From NCBI GenBank assembly GCA_028288775.1, contig JAQGHP010000376.1, positions 1 to 6,914 of the forward strand: DNA of 6,914 bases, read 5' to 3'. Shown in pieces: positions 1 to 5,017 of the stretch. A model generated the notes under the pieces. It was not told where the DNA came from. It saw nothing but the letters and a program-made list of their open reading frames with translations, and searched no databases. Source of the DNA: Phycisphaerales bacterium (GTDB lineage: Bacteria > Planctomycetota > Phycisphaerae > Tepidisphaerales > Tepidisphaeraceae). The position numbers and the translations under genes were made by a program. Position 1 is the first letter of the stretch. Every line of letters begins with the position of its first letter.

Positions 1-44
1 CTCCTGTTGGGTGGTGATTTTCAGCACCACCATTCTGACAGGAG
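1..44. other. Two-part hairpin at the window edge
   Basis: An outer stem CTCCTGT (1-7) pairs with ACAGGAG (38-44), and an inner stem GGTGGTG (10-16) pairs perfectly with CACCACC (25-31) around an 8-nt loop. No T-run follows, so it is not a standard intrinsic terminator. The same bases could also be coding. On the minus strand an ATG at 33-31 opens a frame running off the window (MVVLKITTQQE), and on the plus strand one frame stays open from 2 to a TAG at 59-61. The edge position prevents a decision between structured RNA and gene end. Confidence 0.4.
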
Positions 45-100
45 GCCGCGTTTCGCGCTAGCCCTCGCAACACCCGCCGTGGCGCGGACTTATTGTTGAA

Positions 101-128
101 TGGCATTGGGTTGAAAACCCGTGCCACA
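101..128 (-). repeat. Hairpin repeat with TGTGGCA end
   Basis: TGGCA (101-105) pairs with TGCCA (122-126), and GGGTT (108-112) pairs with AACCC (116-120) around a 3-nt loop. Read on the minus strand it begins TGTGGCA (128-122), the same end found on the repeats at 1988-1994 and 6839-6845. It lies in a 366-bp region without a convincing gene. The short minus-strand frame across 90-281 looks like translated repeat. Confidence 0.6.
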
Positions 129-165
129 ACGGGCGCGTTTCCGCGCGACATATTCAGCCTCTGTA

Positions 166-204
166 GCGGACCGTCCTCCCGTCGAGCGCGGAGAAACGGT
201 CCGC
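166..204. repeat. 9-bp inverted repeat
   Basis: GCGGACCGT (166-174) is the exact reverse complement of ACGGTCCGC (196-204), separated by 21 nt. It could form a stem-loop in RNA or act as a spaced palindrome. No T-tract follows and no function can be read from it. Confidence 0.5.
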
Positions 205-251
205 GGTGCGGGCCCTGCCTCTACCCCGGTTGAGCGCGTGGAAATTGATGC

Positions 252-305
252 GTGAACCGTGACTGGAAACATCCCCGTCACGGTTCACTCATCACTCGTC
301 ACTCC
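252..305. repeat. 12-bp inverted repeat and TCAC heptamer tandem
   Basis: GTGAACCGTGAC (252-263) is perfectly complementary to GTCACGGTTCAC (277-288) around a 13-nt loop. The right arm runs straight into three tandem heptamers, TCACTCA (285-291), TCACTCG (292-298) and TCACTCC (299-305), which differ only at the last base. This block ends about 60 bp before the nuclease start codon. It may be a repeat element or an upstream binding site; the sequence alone does not decide. Confidence 0.6.
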
Positions 306-329
306 CGGGAATGTCAATTCGATCACGCC

Positions 330-366
330 TTCGCACCGCACGCCCCCGCGTCTATGCTAGACGCGC
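330..366 (+). promoter_or_regulatory. Leaderless-type promoter with dyad operator
   Basis: TTCGCA (330-335), a 17-nt spacer and TATGCT (353-358) form a sigma70-like promoter. The -10 box ends 8 nt before the ATG at 367, so transcription should start at or within a base or two of the start codon. No Shine-Dalgarno sequence is present. A perfect dyad, CGCGTCT (347-353) with AGACGCG (359-365) around 5 nt, covers the -10 box and the predicted start, as expected for a repressor operator. The elements are read directly; their function is inferred. Confidence 0.55.
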
Positions 367-1359
367 ATGGCCCGACGACGGAACCGCGATGAGCCCGATT
401 ATCAGTCGATGATGGATTCCGCCATCGACTTTTTCCAGCGGCTTGATCTCCGCGCGCAGATCGCCGTCGTGATGGTGTTGCTCGTGGCGGGGCTCGTCGT
501 CGCGTTCATCTACTACCGCTCGCAAAATCCTTCGACTTCCACTTCCGCACCCTCCGGGCAGGTGAACGTGCAGATGTTGCTGGGCAATCCCAGCAACGCC
601 ATGCCCGATCCGTCCAATCGCGACAACTATCTGATGCCCAAGCCCTATTACGCGCTGAGCTACAACGACAGCCGCGGCACGCCCAATTGGGTGAGCTGGC
701 AGTTGACGGCGGCGTACCTGGGCGACGCGCCGCGCAAGCAGGAATTCGATCCCGACAACACCCTGCCCGAAGGCTTCTACCGCGTCACCCACCGCGACTA
801 CTCCGGCTCCGGCTTCGACCGCGGCCACATGTGCCCCCACAGCGATCGCGCCGCCAATCAGGAGATGAGCTTCTCCACGTTCGTCATGACCAACATCATC
901 CCGCAGGCGCCCAACGTAAACCGCAAGGCCTGGGCACAGTTCGAAACCTATTGCCGCGGGCTCGTGACGCACGACCACGACCACCTCTACATCACCGCCG
1001 GACCGGCGGGAAAAGGCGGCCGCGGGAGCAAGGAATTCCGCGACGAAATCGCCGGCGGCCGCGTGGTCGTCCCGGCAGAGTGCTGGAAAGTAGTCGTCGC
1101 AGTGCCCGAGTCCGGCGGAGATGATGACCTGGCGAAAATCAGCATGGGCACGCGCGTCATCGCCATCATCATGCCCAACGACAACGACCAGGTCGGCGAA
1201 GAATGGGCCAAGTTCCGCACCAGCCCGGCGGAAGTCGAACGCCACACGGGCTTTCATTTCTTCGACCGCGTCCGCCCCGACATCGCCCAGGCCCTTCGCC
1301 AGAAAGTCGATGACGAGGCAATCGCGCCGCCCCGGCCCCTCTACCACGGCAACGACTAG
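367..1359 (+). CDS. nucA: Membrane-anchored DNA/RNA non-specific endonuclease (NucA/NUC1 family)
   Basis: This 330-residue protein should cleave DNA and RNA without sequence preference, using one Mg2+ ion. A basic N-terminus (ARRRNR) precedes one membrane helix at about residues 31-50, then a Ser/Thr/Pro-rich linker (51-65). The nuclease domain spans about 75-310. It has the family's ALSYND and WVSWQLT signatures (96-113), the DRGH motif at 151-154 with H154 as general base, and MTNIIPQAPNVNRKAW (174-189), in which N185 is the expected metal ligand. E193 matches the conserved downstream glutamate. The helix lacks an obvious cleavage site, so I infer an anchored enzyme facing outward, unlike the secreted Anabaena NucA. 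The ATG at 367 is chosen because a -10 box ends 8 nt upstream. A NuiA-type inhibitor gene follows 110 bp later on the same strand. The family call is firm; the topology and physiological role (nutrient scavenging, DNA uptake or defence) are inferred. Confidence 0.93.
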   Translation: MARRRNRDEPDYQSMMDSAIDFFQRLDLRAQIAVVMVLLVAGLVVAFIYYRSQNPSTSTSAPSGQVNVQMLLGNPSNAMPDPSNRDNYLMPKPYYALSYNDSRGTPNWVSWQLTAAYLGDAPRKQEFDPDNTLPEGFYRVTHRDYSGSGFDRGHMCPHSDRAANQEMSFSTFVMTNIIPQAPNVNRKAWAQFETYCRGLVTHDHDHLYITAGPAGKGGRGSKEFRDEIAGGRVVVPAECWKVVVAVPESGGDDDLAKISMGTRVIAIIMPNDNDQVGEEWAKFRTSPAEVERHTGFHFFDRVRPDIAQALRQKVDDEAIAPPRPLYHGND

Positions 1360-1398
1360 CGCCTGGAGGGCGCGTGGCACTTCCGGCGACATTTTTTT

Positions 1399-1476
1399 CC
1401 CTCCCCCGGAGTACCGGAGGAGGGGGAAGGCGCGGCCAGATGTCATGCAACGCAAGTACCGGAGGCCCGATGTCAT
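1399..1476 (+). promoter_or_regulatory. Hairpin and duplicated ribosome site before the inhibitor gene
   Basis: A run of seven Ts (1392-1398) precedes an imperfect hairpin whose CCGG arms (1407-1410 and 1414-1417 region) extend into C-rich and G-rich flanks. AGTACCGGAGG occurs at 1410-1420 and again at 1455-1465, and GATGTCAT occurs at 1439-1446 and 1469-1476. Each copy therefore places a purine-rich ribosome site before an in-frame ATG (1440 and 1470). The hairpin sequesters the first site. The T-run precedes the stem on this strand, so it is not a terminator. Confidence 0.45.
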
Positions 1477-1856
1477 CGCCCACTCCCCCGCGGCCGCAGG
1501 ATGCTCTCCTCGACTCCCTGAAAAAAGCGACCGACGGCCTTCTCTATCCCAGCGAATCGGACGAGCCTTTCGAGCCCTTCCGGTGGAAGCGGACGACCGA
1601 TGACCCGGCGAAGGAAGTCGCCGCCCGCGCCAAGCCGGGGGCGAAAGTTCGCGAGCAATCGGTCGCCGATTTCTTTGGCGCGCTCGCTGACGCGGATGAC
1701 GCCGCGAGGTTCGCCGAGTTGCGCCGCACGTTGGAATCCAAGCTCGCCGGGCTCCGCGTCTTCCGCGTGGGCGATATCGAAGTCGGCATCTACCTCATCG
1801 GCAAAGCGCCCAACGGGGATTGGGCGGGCCTTCACACCACATCCGTGGAAACTTGA
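1470..1856 (+). CDS. nuiA: Nuclease A inhibitor-like protein (NuiA family)
   Basis: This 128-residue cytoplasmic-type protein has no signal peptide or membrane segment and should bind and block the nuclease encoded just upstream. It aligns along its length with Anabaena NuiA as I remember it. Shared blocks are the N-terminal helix with TDGLLYPSESDEPFEPF (21-37), VADFF (65-69), and the C-terminal strands RVFRVGDIEVGIYLIG (96-111) and WAGLHTTSVET (118-128). E29 in SES corresponds to NuiA Glu24, which contacts the nuclease active site, and the VET end is kept. The segment carrying the NuiA tryptophan (DWYEDEEN) is about nine residues shorter here and has no Trp. The start at 1470 follows GGAGG (1461-1465) by 4 nt; an in-frame ATG at 1440 would add ten residues. 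Co-transcription with the nuclease is likely. It could protect the cell from nuclease that folds before or during export. Confidence 0.9.
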   Translation: MSSPTPPRPQDALLDSLKKATDGLLYPSESDEPFEPFRWKRTTDDPAKEVAARAKPGAKVREQSVADFFGALADADDAARFAELRRTLESKLAGLRVFRVGDIEVGIYLIGKAPNGDWAGLHTTSVET

Positions 1857-1884
1857 GGATGGGAAAGTGGACTCCGAACCATGT

Positions 1885-1994
1885 TGTGACACGCGCGTCC
1901 CGCCCGTGCGAGCGATCCCATGATTTGAGGCATTCTGTTTTCAAGATTATTCGACGCCGCACGCGTTATGCGTGGGCGGGACGCCCATGCCACA
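1885..1994. repeat. Pair of inverted GCGTCCCGCCC hairpin repeats
   Basis: GCGTCCCGCCC at 1895-1905 is the exact reverse complement of GGGCGGGACGC at 1974-1984. The right copy folds by itself: GCGTGGGC (1970-1977) pairs with GCCCATGC (1983-1990) around GGGAC with one G-T pair. It ends in TGCCACA (1988-1994), that is TGTGGCA on the minus strand. The left copy begins with the near match TGTGACA (1885-1891). They fill the 221-bp gap between the inhibitor and oxidoreductase genes, where I see no coding sequence. Confidence 0.65.
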
Positions 1995-2065
1995 ATTGAG
2001 GTCGTCGATTACATCAAAAGTCACGCACAAACCCGCAATCGAATACCTCCTGACCGACTCCGGGC

Positions 2066-2077
2066 TATGATCCCGCC
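2066..2077 (+). promoter_or_regulatory. TATGAT -10 box, leaderless-type start
   Basis: TATGAT (2066-2071) ends 6 nt before the ATG at 2078. There is no purine-rich ribosome site between or just upstream of it. No good -35 hexamer sits 16-18 nt upstream. Transcription from this box would begin at about the start codon. Confidence 0.5.
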
Positions 2078-3100
2078 ATGGAGATGCTTCAGACGGACAT
2101 TGCCGTAGTCGGTGCCGGGCCGATCGGCTTGGAACTGGCGGTCGCGCTCAAGCGGCACGGCTTCGACTACCTCCACTTCGACGCCAGGCAGATCGGCTAC
2201 ACCGTCTCCTGGTTCGCCCCCTTCACGCGCTTCTTCAGCTCCAACGAGCGCATCGCCATCGCCGGCGTTCCCCTGCACACGCCCGACCAGAGCAAGGCCT
2301 CGCGCGAGGAATACCTCAACTATCTCCGCGGCGTAGTCGAGCTCTTCGATCTCCAGATCAACACCTACGAGCCCGTCACCGGCATCAAGCGCGAAGGCGA
2401 CGGCTTCCTACTCACCACCAATCCCGCCGCGGGCCCGCGCGTCTGCCGGGCCAGGCGCGTGGTGCTCGTGACGGGCGGCACCGATCATCCCCGCCGATTG
2501 AACATCCCCGGCGAAGACCTTCCCCACGTAAGCCATTACTTTCAGGACCCGCACCCCTATTTCCGCAAGCAGCTGCTCGTCGTGGGAGGAAAGAACTCCG
2601 CCGTCGAGGCCGCCCTTCGCTGCCACCACGCCGGCGCGCACGTCTCCCTTAGCTACCGTGGATCGGAACTGAGCGCCAAGAGCATCAAGTATTGGCTGCT
2701 CCCGGAAATCAACGGCCTGATCGAGTCCGGGAGAATTCCCGCGTACTTCAACACCGTGCCGACAAGAATCACGCCGACGGAAATAACCCTGAACCCGTCT
2801 ACCCAAACCATCCCCGTTGATTTCGTGCTCCTGCTCATCGGCTACGCTCAGGACAACAAGCTGCTTCGCCTGGCCGGCGTTGATCTGGGAGGCGAAAACG
2901 AAGCGCCCGTATTCGACGAGCGGACAATGGAGACAAATATCCCCGGCCTGTATGTCGCCGGCACTGCGGTAGGCGGCACGCAGGACAAGTACCGCATCTT
3001 CATCGAGAACTGCCACGTCCATGTCGACCGCATCCTCGCCGCGCTCACGGGCGAGAAGCCGCCCGCAGCGCCGGAGCCGATCGCGCGGCCGGAGAGCTGA
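2078..3100 (+). CDS. YpdA-like FAD-dependent NAD(P)H oxidoreductase
   Basis: A 340-residue flavoprotein of the two-dinucleotide-binding-domain type, closest to the YpdA (bacillithiol disulfide reductase) family. The FAD-binding Rossmann motif is GAGPIG at 12-17. FFSSNERIAIAGVP (52-65) and the block from PGEDLPHVSHYF (144-155) to HPYF (159-162) are family signatures. GGKNSAVEAA (170-179) is the NAD(P)H-binding glycine motif, with YRGSE (193-197) following. The C-terminal FAD segment is NIPGLYVAGTAVGG (287-300), then IFIEN (307-311). Length matches the family. Staphylococcal YpdA has a catalytic cysteine in GGGPCG; here that residue is I16, so a YpdA-type thiol mechanism is unlikely, and no thioredoxin-reductase CxxC is visible. 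The substrate is unknown; it could reduce ferredoxin, flavodoxin or another carrier. The last 15 residues are Pro-rich and dispensable-looking. The gene appears to be monocistronic, with repeats on both sides. Confidence 0.85.
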   Translation: MEMLQTDIAVVGAGPIGLELAVALKRHGFDYLHFDARQIGYTVSWFAPFTRFFSSNERIAIAGVPLHTPDQSKASREEYLNYLRGVVELFDLQINTYEPVTGIKREGDGFLLTTNPAAGPRVCRARRVVLVTGGTDHPRRLNIPGEDLPHVSHYFQDPHPYFRKQLLVVGGKNSAVEAALRCHHAGAHVSLSYRGSELSAKSIKYWLLPEINGLIESGRIPAYFNTVPTRITPTEITLNPSTQTIPVDFVLLLIGYAQDNKLLRLAGVDLGGENEAPVFDERTMETNIPGLYVAGTAVGGTQDKYRIFIENCHVHVDRILAALTGEKPPAAPEPIARPES

Positions 3101-3106
3101 GGAAGG

Positions 3107-3205
3107 AGCCAGGAGCCAGACGCGGAAGTAAGCGGTACGCCGAATCGAAGCTGCCGCCAGTAACCCGTCCTGCGCAGCGGTTTCTGCTATTTCTGGCTCC
3201 TGGCT
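3107..3205. repeat. 14-bp inverted repeat of an AGCCAGG type
   Basis: AGCCAGGAGCCAGA (3107-3120) is the exact reverse complement of TCTGGCTCCTGGCT (3192-3205), 71 nt apart. Each arm is itself made of near-direct hexamer units (AGCCAG/GAGCCA). The arms lie in the 147-bp gap after the oxidoreductase and could fold into a long hairpin in its 3' mRNA. No T-tract follows the second arm. Confidence 0.65.
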
Positions 3206-3211
3206 TCTAGC

Positions 3212-3247
3212 TTCTCAGTCCCATCTGCCACCCTATAATCCATCGAC
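3212..3247 (+). promoter_or_regulatory. Consensus -10 promoter, leaderless-type start
   Basis: TTCTCA (3212-3217), a 16-nt spacer and a perfect TATAAT (3234-3239) precede the ATG at 3248 by 8 nt. There is no Shine-Dalgarno sequence in the interval (CCATCGAC). This is the best match to consensus among the leaderless-type promoters in the window and supports the small gene that follows. Confidence 0.62.
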
Positions 3248-3505
3248 ATGCCCAACTCCATCGGTCTCGGCCTCCATCGCCCTTCCGCCATCCGCTCGTC
3301 AGACTCGTCCATCGAGCACGTCCTCCTCCAGCGTCCGCTCCAGCGCGTGCTCGCTTTCCGCAGGCGCTCGATCGACGACGTCGTGAACAACCCGATGGTC
3401 AAAAACGAAATCTACGGCTACTGGAAGCTCAACAAACAGATCGAACGCGCCGGCGAAATCGGCGATCTCGAGCGCCAGTGGAATAGCCTCGGCCGCCGGG
3501 GTTAG
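3248..3505 (+). CDS. Small basic protein of unknown function
   Basis: An 85-residue protein I do not recognise. It is Arg-rich in the first half (RPLQRVLAFRRRS, 29-41) and mixed-charge helical in the second, with KNEIYGYWKLNKQIERA at 52-68 and a Trp near the end (W78). It has no signal peptide, membrane segment or cysteine. It is likely real: codon third positions are strongly G/C, as in neighbouring genes, and a perfect -10 box ends 8 nt before the ATG. A longer frame on the opposite strand (3299-3715) covers most of it but has no comparable promoter. Basic charge could suit nucleic-acid or ribosome binding, but nothing in the sequence proves this. Confidence 0.7.
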   Translation: MPNSIGLGLHRPSAIRSSDSSIEHVLLQRPLQRVLAFRRRSIDDVVNNPMVKNEIYGYWKLNKQIERAGEIGDLERQWNSLGRRG

Positions 3506-3603
3506 TCGGACTCCCCCACACGATCCCATCGCACGGTCCCCAATATGCTTCAGATTGGCATCGCTCTTGCCACCAATCCCAGTGGACACAAACAGGAGTT
3601 GCG

Positions 3604-3819
3604 ATGCCCAAGGATAAAACCAGCCGCTCGAAACCGAATTCCGCCCCGGACCGCTCGAAGGGTCAGGACACCCAACCTGGTCAATCCGCGCATGAACCAC
3701 CCGATGACGTGACACAAGCAGTCGAGTCTGGCGATCCCGAAATCACCGGCCGCAAATCCGGCCAGCATGGAGAAACTGCTGAGTCCAGACGTCCGGCTGA
3801 TCAATCGGACGATGTGTAG
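3604..3819 (+). CDS. Small hydrophilic, probably disordered protein
   Basis: A 71-residue protein of unknown function, rich in Ser, Asp, Lys, Pro and Gln, with almost no hydrophobic residues and no aromatic residue. Composition predicts intrinsic disorder along the full length. The start is well supported by AGGAG (3594-3598), 5 nt before the ATG. A possible -10 box TATGCT at 3544-3549 would give a leader of about 50 nt, so it may have its own promoter, separate from the gene ending at 3505. The repeat island begins about 30 bp past its stop. A stress-related or chaperone-like disordered protein is possible but unproven, and a chance frame cannot be excluded. Confidence 0.5.
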   Translation: MPKDKTSRSKPNSAPDRSKGQDTQPGQSAHEPPDDVTQAVESGDPEITGRKSGQHGETAESRRPADQSDDV

Positions 3820-3847
3820 CCATCCATTTTCAAAATTCTGTTTCGAA

Positions 3848-4031
3848 GGTGTGTCGGGCGTTCTTGCCTCTGTCTAATGGTGGGGAGACATTCTTCTCTA
3901 TCTGCAAGGTGGGGCAGACATTTTTGTCTGTCTTTCGAGGTGGGGCAGCCATTCTTGTCTGCTATCCGAGGTGGGGCAGACAATCTTGTCTGCTATCCGA
4001 GGTGGGGCAGACATTCTTGTCTGTCGCGAGT
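3848..4031 (+). repeat. Tandem array of 31-bp hairpin units
   Basis: Units start at 3908, 3939, 3970 and 4001 with exact 31-bp spacing. A 29-bp divergent unit starts at 3879 and a badly decayed 31-bp one at 3848. The shared form is GGTGGGG, then CAGACA, a 4-nt loop (TTCT, TTTT or ATCT) and TGTCTG, then a variable tail such as CTATCCGA. CAGACA pairs with TGTCTG, so each good unit forms a 6-bp hairpin (for example 4008-4023). All three frames are open through parts of the array, which gives spurious peptide frames. There are no unique spacers, so this is not CRISPR. It occupies the gap between convergent genes. Confidence 0.85.
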
Positions 4032-4070
4032 CCGCGAGCGGGGGCATTCCTGCCCCCCGAGCGGACTCGC
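4026..4070. repeat. Large perfect nested hairpin
   Basis: An outer 10-bp stem GCGAGTCCGC (4026-4035) pairs with GCGGACTCGC (4061-4070). Inside it GGGGGCA (4040-4046) pairs with TGCCCCC (4051-4057) around the loop TTCC. The inner hairpin has the same layout as the CAGACA-TTCT-TGTCTG hairpins of the array to its left, with different paired bases. It begins 2 nt after the last array hairpin and has no following T-run. Confidence 0.8.
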
Positions 4071-4092
4071 AACTTCGCTTCGGGTCGGCTCG

Positions 4093-4202
4093 GGAGGGCA
4101 GGAATGCCCTCCACTCCCCGCCCCGACACAGACAAGAATGTCTGCGCCACCATCAATGAATGCCCTCCACTCCCAGACCCGATGCCAGACAAGGAATGTC
4201 TG
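4093..4202 (-). repeat. Inverted copies of the island hairpins
   Basis: Three hairpins lie in the reverse orientation. GGAGGGCA (4093-4100) pairs with TGCCCTCC (4105-4112) around GGAA, and is essentially the reverse complement of the GGGGGCA hairpin at 4040-4057. CAGACA-AGAA-TGTCTG (4129-4144) is the exact reverse complement of the array hairpin. CAGACA-AGGAA-TGTCTG (4186-4202) has a 5-nt loop. A half copy, GAATGCCCTCCACTCCC, sits at 4158-4174. The island is thus an imperfect mirror. Nothing else is visible between it and the stop of the minus-strand gene at 4250. Confidence 0.8.
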
Positions 4203-4249
4203 CCCAACCAAGGTTTCCAAACGCACGACACGCGACCGCAGAACGAACT

Positions 4250-4981
4250 CTACGGCCTTTTCCTCGCGATCAACGCATCCATATACCGCGCAAAGTCCGC
4301 GTCGAATTCCTTCTTCGTCCGCTGCCACTCCTCCACGAAATTCGGGCGTTCGAGCCATTTGACGATGTACGCTTCCCAGCCGGCCCATTGCTCGCGCTTG
4401 AAAGGGTCGGTCTGGTCGCGGTACATGAGGTAGGAGCGTTCGAGCACGCTGATCAGGATCGCGAACATCATCCCTTCGCGTCGGCGGACCTCGGGCGACG
4501 GGCTGGCCGCATGGGGGATCGGGATGTCGAACACATCGAGTTCCGGGTGCTCCAGGCAAAGCTTGACGTAGTCAATGTATTTGTCGTCGAGCGCGTTGAA
4601 GGATTCGGTCACCCGCTGCTCCCGCGCCCGGCCGGCTTCGCGCTCGCGCGCTTCGCGGTCGCGGTGTTGACCTTGCACAAACAGGAACACGGCGAGCGCC
4701 ACGCTGACCAACGAGGCGAGGGGCACCAGGCGTTCGAACGGGCTGAAGCAGCGCTCCAGGAGCCCGAGCGGGAGTTCCCCCATCCGCCGTTCCCCAGCGA
4801 TCACGAATTCGCGCCGCCAGGTTTCGATCTCGGTGACCGAGACGCCCATCGCCTCCGCCACATCGTGGGCGTCTTCCCCGTTCATCACCCGGAGCACGAC
4901 TTCCGCCTTGCGCCGCCCCGCGAAGCTCTTCTGAGCCGCGCGCCTTCGCTGTTGCTGCTTTGCCGACGCAATCTTGTCCAT
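4250..4981 (-). CDS. Transposase-like HTH fused to a membrane helix and unknown C-terminal domain
   Basis: A 243-residue protein I cannot assign to a named family. Residues about 18-66 form a helix-turn-helix of the kind at the N-terminus of transposase OrfA proteins, with GRRKAEVVLRVMNGED (22-37), then VAEAMGVSVTEIETWRREF (41-59). A single membrane helix follows at about 85-104 (PLASLVSVALAVFLFVQG). An Arg/Glu-rich stretch (105-123) leads into a C-terminal helical domain with conserved-looking DKYIDYVKLCLEHPELDVF (133-151), LERSYLMYRD (180-189) and a Trp/Phe-rich end (WAGWEAY, FVEEW). No DDE catalytic core is present, so it is not an active transposase. The start is fixed by a -10 box ending 7 nt upstream. 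It is divergent from the gene at 5101 and converges on the repeat island. It could be a membrane-tethered DNA-binding or sensor protein; this is inferred from domain order only. Confidence 0.75.
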   Translation of the reverse strand: MDKIASAKQQQRRRAAQKSFAGRRKAEVVLRVMNGEDAHDVAEAMGVSVTEIETWRREFVIAGERRMGELPLGLLERCFSPFERLVPLASLVSVALAVFLFVQGQHRDREAREREAGRAREQRVTESFNALDDKYIDYVKLCLEHPELDVFDIPIPHAASPSPEVRRREGMMFAILISVLERSYLMYRDQTDPFKREQWAGWEAYIVKWLERPNFVEEWQRTKKEFDADFARYMDALIARKRP

Positions 4982-4994
4982 CGGCGCAAGTTTA
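4982..4994 (-). promoter_or_regulatory. TAAACT -10 box, leaderless-type start
   Basis: On the minus strand TAAACT (4994-4989) ends 7 nt before the ATG at 4981, with TGCGCCG between and no ribosome site. I see no good -35 box at 16-18 nt. It is weaker than the other three examples, but placement relative to the start codon is the same. Confidence 0.42.
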
Positions 4995-5017
4995 CATCAG
5001 CCGGGCGCAGGGGCCGC

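Noticed and set aside
90..281. 63-codon minus-strand frame before the nuclease
   Set aside because: It is composed of hairpin repeat sequence, with no start signals.
352..1476. 374-codon open frame on the minus strand across the nuclease gene
   Set aside because: It mirrors a gene with unmistakable nuclease motifs on the other strand. Its composition (Val, Ala, Gly, His-rich) is typical of an antisense shadow in high-GC DNA.
2408..3022. 204-codon minus-strand frame in the oxidoreductase gene
   Set aside because: Shadow of a confidently identified flavoprotein.
3299..3715. 138-codon minus-strand frame over the two small genes
   Set aside because: It lacks an upstream -10 box or ribosome site, while the plus-strand genes have these and GC-biased third positions. 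It remains a less likely alternative.
3848..4031. CRISPR array
   Set aside because: Units are contiguous 31-mers with no unique spacers, and no cas gene is nearby.
4026..4112. Intrinsic (rho-independent) terminators
   Set aside because: The stems are strong, but no T-run follows them on either strand. Termination is possible only as a hypothesis.
3849..4433. Overlapping plus- and minus-strand frames in the repeat island, with peptides such as VGQTFLSV and GRQECLPHLG
   Set aside because: These are translations of the 31-bp repeat in several frames; lack of stops follows from the repeat sequence, not from coding selection.
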